A stretch of 24,771 nt of DNA from an uncultured Rubrobacteraceae bacterium (GTDB taxonomy: Bacteria; Actinomycetota; Rubrobacteria; Rubrobacterales; Rubrobacteraceae): assembly GCA_902806105.1 (NCBI GenBank), contig CADCVI010000187.1:1-24771 (forward strand), given 5' to 3'. The number at the start of each line of letters is the position of its first letter. Positions within the stretch are counted from its first letter, which is position 1. The notes beneath the pieces are model-generated. The model ran no database searches, was not told the DNA's origin, and worked only from the letters and a program-made list of their open reading frames with translations. The position numbers and the translations under genes are program-made. Below, one piece after another: positions 1 through 7,931 of the stretch.

Positions 1-315
1 TAAATTCTCCGTGCCAATCCACGACATCATCTCTTCGAGGGTGCCGATCGAGCGCAGGTACTTGCCACGCCGGGAGAGCCTGGTGACGAAGGTGCCCCGA
101 CCGGGTACCCGGTAGACCAGGCCGTCCGAGACCAGCTCCCGGAACGCCTGGCTCACCGTGTGCCTGCTAACACCGTGTTCCGCGCCGAGTTGCGCCTCCG
201 TCGGCATGGGCTTGCCGTCCTCGAACTGCCCTTCCTCTATGGCCGCCCGGAGTGCCTCCGAAAGCCGCCTATAAGCAGGCTGCTGCTCTCGCCCTCGCTG
301 TCGAACCCCGCTCAA
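1..315 (-). CDS. GntR-family transcriptional regulator, N-terminal part (runs off the left edge)
   Basis: Minus-strand translation of the first 315 bases gives a GntR winged helix: RRLSEALRAAIEEG, then PTEAQLGAEHGVSRHTVSQA (recognition helix) and DGLVYRVPGRGTFV (wing). After it comes the beginning of what looks like a HutC-type effector domain (SIGTLEEMM), cut by the window end. The start is uncertain. The frame is open up to a TAG upstream of 351 and contains only TTG candidates, at 315 (after a GGCAGG stretch) and 351; I prefer 315 because GntR proteins usually have a short N-terminal arm. It lies head-to-head with the catabolic cluster that starts at 844, so it is the natural candidate to bind the two palindromes at 559-614 and to sense a sugar acid or phosphorylated intermediate. 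The family call is secure; the effector and target are inferred. Confidence 0.88.
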   Translation of the reverse strand, partial: MSGVRQRGREQQPAYRRLSEALRAAIEEGQFEDGKPMPTEAQLGAEHGVSRHTVSQAFRELVSDGLVYRVPGRGTFVTRLSRRGKYLRSIGTLEEMMSWIGTENL

Positions 316-552
316 CCTGCCCTGCCTAGGCCTGACGTCACAAACTCCCAACCGTCTTACAAGTTGCCGCTATGGTCCAACAAAAAATACCACGCCAGGG
401 GACAAAACCACGCCTTCAACTCCTGATCGGCCGCGCAAGGCGCGTACCCCCCTTCCGGCAGCTACGGGACGTGTCCGCCGGTACACGGCGAAATCCAGGA
501 CCGCCAGGACCGCGCGAGATGCACGCCTTCGTCAGATTCTCGAAAAATCCTA

Positions 553-582
553 TTGACAAGTAAATGCACGTGCATTTACTAT
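553..582 (+). promoter_or_regulatory. Sigma-70-type promoter of the catabolic cluster
   Basis: A perfect -35 TTGACA (553-558) is followed after 18 bases by TACTAT (577-582). The spacer is almost filled by operator 1. The predicted transcript starts near 589, so operator 2 lies just downstream of the start. The region between the GntR start and here (316-552) shows no gene, only an 8-bp TGACGTCA palindrome at 333-340. Confidence 0.7.
559..580. promoter_or_regulatory. Palindromic operator 1 (22 bp, perfect)
   Basis: Perfect inverted repeat with half-site AGTAAATGCAC. It occupies the spacer and the edge of the -10 element of the 553 promoter. It shares the 16-bp core AAATGCACGTGCATTT with operator 2, with centres 35 bp apart. 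A bound dimer here should block RNA polymerase. Confidence 0.8.
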
Positions 583-594
583 TCGCGTCGAGCA

Positions 595-614
595 GCAAAT
601 GCACGTGCATTTGC
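595..614. promoter_or_regulatory. Palindromic operator 2 (20 bp, perfect)
   Basis: Perfect inverted repeat with half-site GCAAATGCAC and the same 16-bp core as operator 1. It falls roughly at +6 to +25 of the predicted transcript. Two sites of this quality suggest cooperative repression, probably by the adjacent GntR protein. Confidence 0.8.
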
Positions 615-843
615 CGAAAGGGGAGAGCGGAGGAGGAAACCATGGCATTTATTTGACTCGTTGACGGGTCAAGCAGGGCGGAATGTGGAGGAAGGGTGTC
701 TGTTTTCGGCTGGCAAGGGGACGGCGCCCCCCGGGGCATGGGGGGAGCCGGTAGGGTTGTTTTGTAGGAAGCATTCATGTTCCGGGCACGTTTTTTCGGT
801 GTGCGGTGGCATGGTCAACTAGGACCGATGGGGAGGTTCTAAA
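615..843 (+). other. Long 5' leader with a ribosome site and four-codon reading frame
   Basis: A strong GGAGGAGG (629-636) precedes ATG at 642, which opens only four codons (MAFI) before TGA at 654-656. About 190 bases follow with no convincing gene before the channel gene's own ribosome site GGGGAGG (830-836). The short frame could be a leader peptide or the scar of a lost first gene. Confidence 0.35.
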
Positions 844-1797
844 TTGGAAATCGCTCTGTGGAAACGGGCGCTGGCCGAGTTTACCGGCGTGTTTATACTG
901 GCCTCGTTAGGGTTGATGGTTGTTGCCACGGCCGTGACGACCGCCGCATACGACCTGTTCGGGGTTAGCATAGTTTTTGCGTTGGTGATCATGGTGATCG
1001 TCATGGTGGTCGGCGCGGTCAGCGGGGCCCAGATCAACCCGGCCATAACGATCGCTCTCGCTCTGTACGGGAAGTTCCCGTGGCGCGAGGTCCCAGTGTA
1101 TATCGTCGCCCAGATCTCGGGCGGGATCGTGGGTGCCTTGACCCTGTACGGGCTCTATCGGGGACCGATCACGGCCTTCGAGAGCGCCAACGACATCGTC
1201 CGGGGCGAGCCTGGAAGCGAGCTTACCGCCTTCATCTTTGCTTGCTTCGCCCCGCATCCGGGCTTCGCGTCCGCTCTGGAGTGGGGGCCGGGCGTCGTTA
1301 CAACGGGCACCGCGTTGCTCGCGGAGGCCTTCGCGACCATGATGCTGGCCCTCGTGGTGTTCGCGGTGATAGACGAGCGGAATACGTTCGCGCCTAGCCT
1401 GCCCGTGTTCGCCCTTATCCTCGGCCTCGTGGTCGGCGCCATCGTCGCGGTGGAGGCACCGCTGACCATGGCCGGCATCAACCCCGCCCGCGACCTCGGG
1501 CCGCGGATCGCCATCTCCCTGCTCGGCTGGGCCGGGGTCGCCTTCGCCGGGGCCGGATCTATCTGGTGGGTCTGGACCGTAGGGCCGATCCTCGGGGCGA
1601 TCGTCGGCGGTGGATTGTGGATGTTCGTGCTCGGCAGTTTCCTCGCACCCAGGCCCGAAGATCCCCTGTCCGCCGGGGCCGAAGCCGAGGAACTCGGGTC
1701 CCCGACGCCCGGTGGCGAGCCCACTTCCGCCGGGGCGGCCGGCGGCGGGTCCGACACCTCTACCAATGGGGGAACGGACCGGGTGCGACGGGGTTAG
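844..1797 (+). CDS. MIP-family channel, glycerol-facilitator (GlpF) type
   Basis: A 317-residue integral membrane protein of the aquaporin/glycerol facilitator family. Both half-helix motifs are present: SGAQINPAIT (NPA at about 65-67) and AGINPARDLGPR (NPA at about 213-215). The Asp after NPAR is a hallmark of glycerol facilitators rather than strict water channels, so small neutral polyols or sugars are the likely cargo. Six hydrophobic segments lie within about residues 8-268. The last 45 residues are a Gly/Ser/Pro/Glu-rich, probably disordered, cytoplasmic tail, longer than usual. Start is TTG at 844, supported by GGGGAGG seven bases upstream. It is the first gene after the operator-controlled promoter, and no ABC or other transporter is present in the cluster, so it probably provides substrate entry by facilitated diffusion. 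Confidence 0.9.
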   Translation: MEIALWKRALAEFTGVFILASLGLMVVATAVTTAAYDLFGVSIVFALVIMVIVMVVGAVSGAQINPAITIALALYGKFPWREVPVYIVAQISGGIVGALTLYGLYRGPITAFESANDIVRGEPGSELTAFIFACFAPHPGFASALEWGPGVVTTGTALLAEAFATMMLALVVFAVIDERNTFAPSLPVFALILGLVVGAIVAVEAPLTMAGINPARDLGPRIAISLLGWAGVAFAGAGSIWWVWTVGPILGAIVGGGLWMFVLGSFLAPRPEDPLSAGAEAEELGSPTPGGEPTSAGAAGGGSDTSTNGGTDRVRRG

Positions 1798-1918
1798 CGA
1801 GGCCGTCGAGGCATGGGTGGCTGCGCGGGCGAAAGGAGGGACAGGGGGCGACGTGGATCTCGATAGAAGCTGAGCAACGGCTGGTTTTGGGGAAGACGAG
1901 CAAGGAGGAGTAATTACC

Positions 1919-3511
1919 GTGACGCAGTACGACTACATAGTGATCGGCGCTGGTTCGGCCGGCGCCCCGGTGGCCGCCCGGCTCGCCGAGAATCCGGAGA
2001 CGCAGGTTCTGTTGCTGGAGGCGGGCGGCCCGGACACGGATTACCCGGACATCGCGGACCCGGGGGCCTGGCCATACACCCTTCAGGGCACCGAGTTCGA
2101 CTACCAGTACGTGAGCACGCCGCAGGAGCACGCCGCAGGGCGCGTCGGCGTCGTGCCGCGCGGCAAGGTGCTTGGCGGCACCAGCTCCATCAACGCGCTG
2201 GTGTGGGTGCGCGGTCACAAGAGCGACTTCGATAACTGGGCCTACTGGGGCAACTACGGCTGGGACTACAAGGGCGTGCTGCCCGCGTTCCGCAGGTCCG
2301 AGGACTACGAGTACGGGGAGAACGAGTTTCACGGCGCGGGCGGGCCGATCTCCGTTCGTCGCTTCCGCGAGGACAACTGCAACCCCGTCTCCCAGGCGAT
2401 GCTTGAGGCCGCGCTCGAGGTCGGGTACCCGTCCACCGAGGACTTCAACGGGGCCGACATGCAGGGCGCCGGGTACAACAGCGTGACCATCAACGAGGAC
2501 AACACGCGCTCCGGCACCTTCATGTACCTCAGGAACGCGCCCTCGAACCTGACGATAACCACCCGCGCGCAGGTGCGCCATCTGATCATCGAGAACGGGC
2601 GCTGCAAGGGCGTCGAGTACGCGCAGGCCGACGGGCGCAACGGCGGGCTCCAGCGCGCCGAGGTTAGCCAGGAAGTCATCGTCAGCGCGGGCGCCATCGA
2701 CTCGCCCCGGCTCTTGATGCTCTCGGGCATCGGACCGGCCGACCACCTGCGGCAGCTCGGGGTAGACGTCAAGGTCGACCTGCCGGGCGTCGGGCAGAAT
2801 CTGATGGACCACCTGCTCGTGGGGGTCGTCTACGAGTCGGCCAGGGAGGTTCCGCGCGCCACGTGGGCCAACCACTCGGAGACCACGCTGTTCTGGCCCG
2901 ACGACGAGCGCGGGGTCGGGCTCTGCCCCGGCATGCAGATCCAGTTTATCCACATACCCTTCGCCCCCGAGGGCTTCACGGCGCCGGAGGAAGGTAACGG
3001 GTACACGGTGACGCCGGGTCCGAACCGCGTCCTCAGCCGCGGCGAGCTCACGCTGCGCTCCACCGACCCCGATGACATGCCGCTGATCAACTTCAACTAC
3101 CTCAAGGAAGAGGCGGACCTTGCGGCGCACGTAAGGGGCATCCAGATGTCGCGCGAGATAGGCGAGGCAAACGCCCTCAAGGAGTGGAGGAAGCGGGAGG
3201 TGCTGCCCGGACCGGAGCGGAAGACCGACGCCGAGCTGCGCGATTTCGTCCGCCGCGCGGCCAGCACCATCTACCACCCGAGCGGCACCTGCAAGATGGG
3301 CATAGACCACATGGCAGTGGTGGACCCGGACCTCAGGGTCTACGGCGTGGAGGGGCTGCGCGTCGCGGACGCCTCGATCATGCCGTCGATCACCTCCGGC
3401 AACACGAACGCGCCGAGCGTCATGATCGGCGAGAAGTGCGCCGAACTCATCCTTTCGGGCATGGGCGTCGACGAGGTCACCCGAGGCCACAGCGTCCGGG
3501 ACGCCGGTTGA
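1919..3511 (+). CDS. GMC-family FAD-dependent oxidoreductase (choline/polyol dehydrogenase-like)
   Basis: A 530-residue flavoenzyme. The N-terminus DYIVIGAGSAGAPVAARLAE is the Rossmann FAD-binding motif, and PRGKVLGGTSSINALVWVRG (about 79-98) is the GMC signature 1 region. The C-terminus carries the catalytic pair in YHPSGTCKMG (His about 453) and SGNTNAPSVMIGEK (Asn about 497), spaced as in choline oxidase and related enzymes. Family members oxidise alcohols to aldehydes or lactones and pass electrons to oxygen or a membrane acceptor. No signal peptide is visible, so it is probably cytoplasmic. GTG start at 1919 has AAGGAGGAG eight bases upstream. Between the polyol channel and a sugar-acid pathway, oxidation of a polyol or sugar hydroxyl is the best guess; the substrate cannot be read from sequence. 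Confidence 0.9.
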   Translation: MTQYDYIVIGAGSAGAPVAARLAENPETQVLLLEAGGPDTDYPDIADPGAWPYTLQGTEFDYQYVSTPQEHAAGRVGVVPRGKVLGGTSSINALVWVRGHKSDFDNWAYWGNYGWDYKGVLPAFRRSEDYEYGENEFHGAGGPISVRRFREDNCNPVSQAMLEAALEVGYPSTEDFNGADMQGAGYNSVTINEDNTRSGTFMYLRNAPSNLTITTRAQVRHLIIENGRCKGVEYAQADGRNGGLQRAEVSQEVIVSAGAIDSPRLLMLSGIGPADHLRQLGVDVKVDLPGVGQNLMDHLLVGVVYESAREVPRATWANHSETTLFWPDDERGVGLCPGMQIQFIHIPFAPEGFTAPEEGNGYTVTPGPNRVLSRGELTLRSTDPDDMPLINFNYLKEEADLAAHVRGIQMSREIGEANALKEWRKREVLPGPERKTDAELRDFVRRAASTIYHPSGTCKMGIDHMAVVDPDLRVYGVEGLRVADASIMPSITSGNTNAPSVMIGEKCAELILSGMGVDEVTRGHSVRDAG

Positions 3512-3535
3512 ACCGCTAGACGGCTCCGGAGCGGT

Positions 3536-3566
3536 ACGACGGGAGACGCGAGAGGTCTCCCGTCGT
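3536..3566. terminator. Hairpin after the GMC gene, 11-bp perfect arms
   Basis: Arms ACGACGGGAGA (3536-3546) and its complement (3556-3566) with a 9-base loop. No T-run follows, so it may only attenuate transcription or protect an mRNA end within the cluster. The rest of the 168-base gap to the next gene shows no other clear signal. Confidence 0.5.
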
Positions 3567-3679
3567 GTCCGCCCGGATCGTCGCGCCCGGCGCCTCGCCA
3601 CCCGCGTACGACGCCTCGATCGGGCCGTGGTCGGTGAGGATTGTAGTGGTCATCTCACAGATTTGGGGAGGTTTCATAC

Positions 3680-4732
3680 ATGAAGGCGGCTGTCCTCGAA
3701 GCACCGAAACACCTCGTCATAAAAGACGTGGACGAGCCCGAGTGCGGAGAGCACGAGGTCCTGATCGAGGTGCAAGCCAGCGGGGTGTGCGGGTCGGACG
3801 TCCACACCTACCTCGGCCACCACCCTTTCCGAAAGCCGCCCGTGACCCTGGGTCACGAGGTAGCCGGCGAGATTATAAAGGCCGGCGCCTCCGTCGAGGG
3901 GCTAAGGGTAGGCGACCGGGTCGCGGTCGAGCCGCACATCTACTGCGGAGAATGCGAGTTCTGCGCGCGGGGGCTGGTCAACCTGTGCAGGAACAAGCGG
4001 GTGCCCGGGGTCGGGTGGGCAGGCACCTTCAGCGAGCGCATCGCCGCGCCCGAGAAGGTGCTCCACAAGCTGGGCGATGGGGTGAGTTACGAAGAAGGGG
4101 CGATGCTGGAGCCACTCGCCGTGGCTTACCGGGCCTTTCGGACCGGGCAGATAAGCTCGGAGAGCAGGGTGGCCGTGCTCGGGGCCGGGGCTATCGGGAG
4201 CCTGGTGGCCCGCCTCTGCCAGTGGGCGGGGGTCCGCGAGCTGATGGTGACGGATATCAAGGGTTACAACCTTGACTTCGTCTCCTCGTTGGGACCGTGC
4301 AAGCCCGTGAACGCCGCCGAGGCGGACACCGTGGAGGAGGGCCTGGCCCTCACGGACGGGGCGGGGTTCGACACGGTGATCGTAACGTCCGGGTCGCGCG
4401 GCAGCATGACCGAGGCCGTGAAGCTGAGCAAGCCCCGGGGGACCGTGGTGGCGATCGCGCTGTACCCTGGGGAGATCCCGTTCGACGCAAACCTGCTGGT
4501 TACCCGCGAGATCACGGCGCAGGGATGTCTCACCTACACCTCCGGTGACTTCGGGGAGGTCGCGAAGCTTATCAACGACGGCGAGATAGATCTCAAGCCC
4601 TTCATAACCGAGCGTATCGGCCTCGAAGAGGCGCCGGAGGTCTTCGGCAGGATCGAGAGCGGCCTGGATCACATCAAGGTGATGATCGAGCTCGTCAGGG
4701 GCGCGGACGCTCGTGAACCGTCGGGACCGTGA
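3680..4732 (+). CDS. Zinc-dependent medium-chain alcohol/polyol dehydrogenase
   Basis: A 350-residue MDR enzyme of the sorbitol/threonine dehydrogenase type. Catalytic zinc ligands are visible as Cys37 (GVCGSD), His59-Glu60 (TLGHEVAG) and the later Glu in MLEPLAVA (about 144). The structural zinc set is Cys89, Cys92, Cys95 and Cys103 (YCGECEFCARGLVNLC). The NAD(P)-binding motif is VLGAGAIGS (about 167-174). ATG at 3680 has GGGGAGG at 3665-3671. It sits between the GMC enzyme and the apionate genes, 45 bases before the next gene, and probably oxidises a polyol or aldose that feeds them. Whether it makes apiose from apiitol, apionolactone from apiose, or acts on something else is not decidable from sequence. 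Confidence 0.9.
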   Translation: MKAAVLEAPKHLVIKDVDEPECGEHEVLIEVQASGVCGSDVHTYLGHHPFRKPPVTLGHEVAGEIIKAGASVEGLRVGDRVAVEPHIYCGECEFCARGLVNLCRNKRVPGVGWAGTFSERIAAPEKVLHKLGDGVSYEEGAMLEPLAVAYRAFRTGQISSESRVAVLGAGAIGSLVARLCQWAGVRELMVTDIKGYNLDFVSSLGPCKPVNAAEADTVEEGLALTDGAGFDTVIVTSGSRGSMTEAVKLSKPRGTVVAIALYPGEIPFDANLLVTREITAQGCLTYTSGDFGEVAKLINDGEIDLKPFITERIGLEEAPEVFGRIESGLDHIKVMIELVRGADAREPSGP

Positions 4733-4777
4733 CGACCGCGGTCGTCCCATCGAAATCTTACGAACAGGAGGGCACTC

Positions 4778-5182
4778 GTGGCGAGGGAAGAAGTAAAGGA
4801 GTTCGACGGACGCAAGGTGATACTGATGGATTCCATCACCCACGTGGACGAGGGTGACGTGGACCAGATCGTGGTCTCCGCCTCGCACGGTGGGGTGAGC
4901 TCCGGCGGCTTCGCCTGCGAGCACCGGCTCGGCGCGGTCTTTTTCAACGACGCCGGGGTCGGCAAGGAGAACGCGGGGATCGCCGCCCTGGACATGTTGG
5001 AGCGGTTGGGCGTCGCGGCCGGCACGGTAGACAACGACTCGGCGAAGATCGGGGACGCCAGGGACCACTGGGAGAACGGCGTCGTCTCGCACCTCAACGA
5101 GACCGCGCGCGCCGCGGGCTTTCGCGAGGGCCAGCCGCTGCGCGAGGCCATCTCCTCCGTCTACGGGGGCCAGACCTCGTGA
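4778..5182 (+). CDS. Unrecognised 134-aa protein of the RLP cluster
   Basis: I do not recognise this family with confidence. It is a small soluble protein with no signal peptide or membrane segment. It has conserved-looking motifs: SITHVDEGD (about 19-27), a Gly/Ser-rich SASHGGVSSGGF, GAVFFNDAGVGKENAGIAAL, then GTVDNDSAKIGDARD and GVVSHLN. The glycine-rich and Asp/Asn-rich segments suggest a ligand- or phosphate-binding fold, perhaps a small enzyme or subunit. GTG at 4778 has AGGAGGG five bases upstream, and the gene ends 37 bases before the RLP start. Tight packing implies a role in the same pathway, for example acting on an unstable beta-keto acid or lactone. That role is inference only. 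Confidence 0.8.
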   Translation: MAREEVKEFDGRKVILMDSITHVDEGDVDQIVVSASHGGVSSGGFACEHRLGAVFFNDAGVGKENAGIAALDMLERLGVAAGTVDNDSAKIGDARDHWENGVVSHLNETARAAGFREGQPLREAISSVYGGQTS

Positions 5183-5219
5183 CCGCCATAATGGACCGGG
5201 GTCCGACGGAGGGAGGGTC

Positions 5220-6512
5220 GTGTCCACCGAACGCGTCCTAGCGACCTATCTGATCGAGACCCCCTATCCGGTCGAGGATGTGGCAGAGGTCCTGGCCGGC
5301 GAGCAGTCCTCCGGCACCTTCACGCAGGTCCCCGGGGAGACGGAGGACCTGCGCGAGAGGTTCCGCGCCCGTGTAGAGAGGATCCAGGACCTCGATAGCG
5401 TCGAGACCCCGAGCCTGCCGGGCGCCCTCTCCCCCGGCGACGCGGGAGCATCCTCGCGTTACGGGCGGGCCGAGGTGACCGTCTCCTGGTCCCTGGAGAA
5501 CATGGGCACGAACCTCCCCACGCTGCAATCCACGGTGCTCGGCAACCTGTCGGAGCTGAGGGAGCTCTCGGGGCTCAGGCTCCTGGACGTAGAGCTGCCG
5601 CCCGCGTTCGCGGAGGCCCATCCCGGCCCGAGGTTCGGCATAGGGGGCACCCGGGAGCTTGTCGGGGTCTACGACGGGCCCGTCATCGGCACGATCATCA
5701 AGCCGAGCGTGGGGATGAGCCCCCAAGGGACCGCCGAGCTGGTGCGCGACCTCGCAGAGGGCGGGATCGACTTCATCAAGGACGACGAGCTTATGGCGAA
5801 CCCGCCGCACTCGCCGCTGGAGGAGCGGGTGGAGGCGGTGATGGGGGTCATCAACGGGGTAGCCGACAGGACCGGCAAGAAGGTCATGTACGCCTTCAAC
5901 ATCACCGACGATCTCGACGCTATGCTGCGCCACCACGAGACGGTGCTGAACGCCGGGGGGACGTGCGTCATGGTCAGCGTGAACAGCGTGGGGCTCGTCG
6001 GGGTCTCGCACCTCAGGCGACACGCCGAGCTGCCGATCCACGGACATCGCAACAGTTGGGGCCTCTTGACCCGCTACCCGTACCTCGGCATGGAGTTCGC
6101 CGCCTACCAGAAGCTGTGGCGCCTGGCGGGGGTGGACCATCTGCACGTCAACGCGTTGCAGAGCAAGTTCTGGGAGCCGGACGAGTCCGTGGTCCGGTCC
6201 ATCAATGCGTGCCTGAAGCCCATGTTCGCGGAGGACGACAGGGTGATGCCCGTGCTCTCCTCCGGACAATGGGGCGGGCAGGCCCCGGACACCTACCGAT
6301 CCACCGGGAGTACCGACTACATATACCTGGCCGGGGCCGGCATCGTGGCGCATCCCGGGGGACCGGCGGCCGGGGTAACGGCGATCCGCCAGGCCTGGGA
6401 GGCGGCGGTGAAGGGCATCCCTCTTCGGGAGTATGCCGAGGATCACCGGGAGCTCATGCAGAGCCTCGAGAAGTTCGGAAAGCTTCGTCAAGCCGCGGAT
6501 AGGGGGCAATAG
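5220..6512 (+). CDS. RuBisCO-like protein (form IV), probable 3-oxo-isoapionate-4-phosphate-processing enzyme
   Basis: A 430-residue member of the RuBisCO large-subunit superfamily. Residues matching RuBisCO active-site positions: Lys161 in GTIIKPSVGMS (K175), Lys187, Asp189 and Glu190 in GGIDFIKDDE (carbamylated lysine and metal ligands), His276 in HGHRNSWG (H294), His309 in LHVNA (H327), Lys316 (K334) and Ser348 (S379). K177 is replaced by Ser, and the H298 region reads NSWG. So it keeps metal-dependent enolisation chemistry but is not a CO2-fixing RuBisCO. With OiaK- and ApnO-like genes directly behind it, the likely substrate is 3-oxo-isoapionate 4-phosphate. Two RLP reactions on it are known: decarboxylation to L-erythrulose 1-phosphate, and transcarboxylation/hydrolysis giving 3-phosphoglycerate and glycolate. 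I cannot tell which from sequence; absence of erythrulose-phosphate isomerases nearby weakly favours the latter. GTG start, GGAGGGAGGG just upstream. Confidence 0.92.
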   Translation: MSTERVLATYLIETPYPVEDVAEVLAGEQSSGTFTQVPGETEDLRERFRARVERIQDLDSVETPSLPGALSPGDAGASSRYGRAEVTVSWSLENMGTNLPTLQSTVLGNLSELRELSGLRLLDVELPPAFAEAHPGPRFGIGGTRELVGVYDGPVIGTIIKPSVGMSPQGTAELVRDLAEGGIDFIKDDELMANPPHSPLEERVEAVMGVINGVADRTGKKVMYAFNITDDLDAMLRHHETVLNAGGTCVMVSVNSVGLVGVSHLRRHAELPIHGHRNSWGLLTRYPYLGMEFAAYQKLWRLAGVDHLHVNALQSKFWEPDESVVRSINACLKPMFAEDDRVMPVLSSGQWGGQAPDTYRSTGSTDYIYLAGAGIVAHPGGPAAGVTAIRQAWEAAVKGIPLREYAEDHRELMQSLEKFGKLRQAADRGQ

Positions 6513-7931
6513 ATGGTTTCTTCGGAAGGGCTACTCCTTACCTTCTACGGCGACGACTTCACGGGCTCCACGGATGCCATGGAGTCCCTCGCCCGGGCAG
6601 GGGTCCGAACCATACTCTTCCTGAAGCCCCCCACACCGGAGATGCTCGCCGGGTTCGAGGGCGTGGGAGCGGTCGGGGTGGCGGGCGACAGCCGGGCGAT
6701 GACGCCGGAAGACATGGAGAAGACCCTGCCGGTGGCCTTCTCCCAGCTCAAGAACCTGGGCGCCCCGCTCTTTCACTACAAGGTGTGCTCCACCTTCGAT
6801 TCGTCCCCGGAGATAGGCAGCATCGGCCGCGCGACCGATCTGGGGCAGAGGGTGTTCGCTTCGCCCTTCGTGCCCCTGCTGGTGGGGGCGCCCCGGCTGG
6901 GACGCTACACGGTGTTCGGCAACCACTACGCTCGTTCGGGGGTAGACGGCAAGATCTACCGCCTCGATCAGCTCGGCCCGATGCGCCACCACCCCGTTAC
7001 CCCCATGCTGGAGAGCGACCTGCGCCTGCACCTCTCACAACAAACCGCCAAGGAGATCGAGCTCTTCGACATCCTGCAGCTCCAGGGCGACGGAGATCGT
7101 ACGGAAGAACGGCTCAAGGCCGTGGTCGAAGGCGAGCCGGAGATCGTGCTGTTCGACGTGCTCTACGACGATCAGCTCTCCACCCTGGGGGAGCTGATAT
7201 GGGCCCAGGCTCATCGGGAAACGCCGCTGTTCGTGGTCGGGTCGTCGGGCGTGGAGTACGCCCTGACCGCGCACTGGAGGGCCACCGGCGAGCTTGCGGA
7301 GCCGCGGGAGTTCGAGGACGCGGGAGGGGTCGAGCAGGTCGTAGCCGTCTCCGGAAGCTGTTCGCCGGTGACCGACGGGCAGATCGGGAGGGCCATCGAG
7401 CACGGGTTCGTCGACGTCGCCCTGGATCCCGCGCGGCTGGTTGATCCGGAGGAGGCCCGTGCCGAGAGCGAGGCCGCCGTGGAGAGGATGCTGAAGGAGA
7501 TTCAGCGGGGCAACAGCGTGATCGCGCACACCTGCCGGGGGCCGGACGACCCGAGGCGCGAGGCCACCGGGAGACGCCTTGAGGCTCTGGGCTACGAGGG
7601 GCTCGCCGCGAAGCTGAAGGGTGGCAGGATCCTGGCGGAGGCCACGGGGAGCATCTTGCAGGCCGTCCTGCAAAGCTCGAACGTCAGGCGTGTGGCGGTG
7701 GCGGGCGGCGACACATCGAGCTACATCGCGAGCCAGCTGGACATCCAGGCCGTCGAGATGGTCGCCCCCGCCGCTCCCGGGGCTCCCCTGTGCAGGGTCT
7801 ATTCGGAGGGGGGTACCCTGGAGGGGATGGAGATCGTCTTCAAGGGCGGCCAGATGGGCCGCAAGGACTTTTTCGTGGACGTGCTTCGAGGCACGACCAA
7901 AGACACGGTTGGAGGAGGTAGGCCATCATGA
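6513..7931 (+). CDS. oiaK: DUF1537 (four-carbon acid sugar kinase) family, probable 3-oxo-isoapionate kinase
   Basis: A 472-residue cytoplasmic kinase. The N-terminal sugar-binding domain opens with TFYGDDFTGSTDAMESLARA (residues 10-29), the signature of the DUF1537 family. The C-terminal nucleotide-binding domain includes VAVAGGDTSSYIAS and APAAPGAPLCRV. Members phosphorylate small acid sugars such as 3-oxo-tetronates, and one branch (OiaK) phosphorylates 3-oxo-isoapionate on O4. That branch is favoured because the gene is fused in context to an RLP and an ApnO-like gene. The ATG directly abuts the RLP stop (TAG then ATG), and the 3' end overlaps the next gene by 4 bases, so all three are probably translationally coupled. 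The family call is secure; substrate comes from context. Confidence 0.9.
   Translation: MVSSEGLLLTFYGDDFTGSTDAMESLARAGVRTILFLKPPTPEMLAGFEGVGAVGVAGDSRAMTPEDMEKTLPVAFSQLKNLGAPLFHYKVCSTFDSSPEIGSIGRATDLGQRVFASPFVPLLVGAPRLGRYTVFGNHYARSGVDGKIYRLDQLGPMRHHPVTPMLESDLRLHLSQQTAKEIELFDILQLQGDGDRTEERLKAVVEGEPEIVLFDVLYDDQLSTLGELIWAQAHRETPLFVVGSSGVEYALTAHWRATGELAEPREFEDAGGVEQVVAVSGSCSPVTDGQIGRAIEHGFVDVALDPARLVDPEEARAESEAAVERMLKEIQRGNSVIAHTCRGPDDPRREATGRRLEALGYEGLAAKLKGGRILAEATGSILQAVLQSSNVRRVAVAGGDTSSYIASQLDIQAVEMVAPAAPGAPLCRVYSEGGTLEGMEIVFKGGQMGRKDFFVDVLRGTTKDTVGGGRPS

Noticed and set aside
160..822. Several 60-120 codon frames in the upstream region
   Set aside because: They overlap the GntR gene or the operator region and lack ribosome sites or protein-like composition; the promoter and palindromes explain the region better.
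1760..3601. 613-codon open frame on the minus strand
   Set aside because: Exactly antisense to the GMC oxidoreductase, Arg/His/Val-rich, no recognisable motif; a GC-rich shadow frame.
3902..6509. Two long minus-strand open frames (441 and 423 codons)
   Set aside because: Antisense to the ADH, small protein and RLP genes, with no domain resemblance.
5220..6512. A true CO2-fixing RuBisCO
   Set aside because: Lys177 and the His298 region are replaced, no small subunit or phosphoribulokinase is present, and the neighbours point to sugar-acid breakdown.
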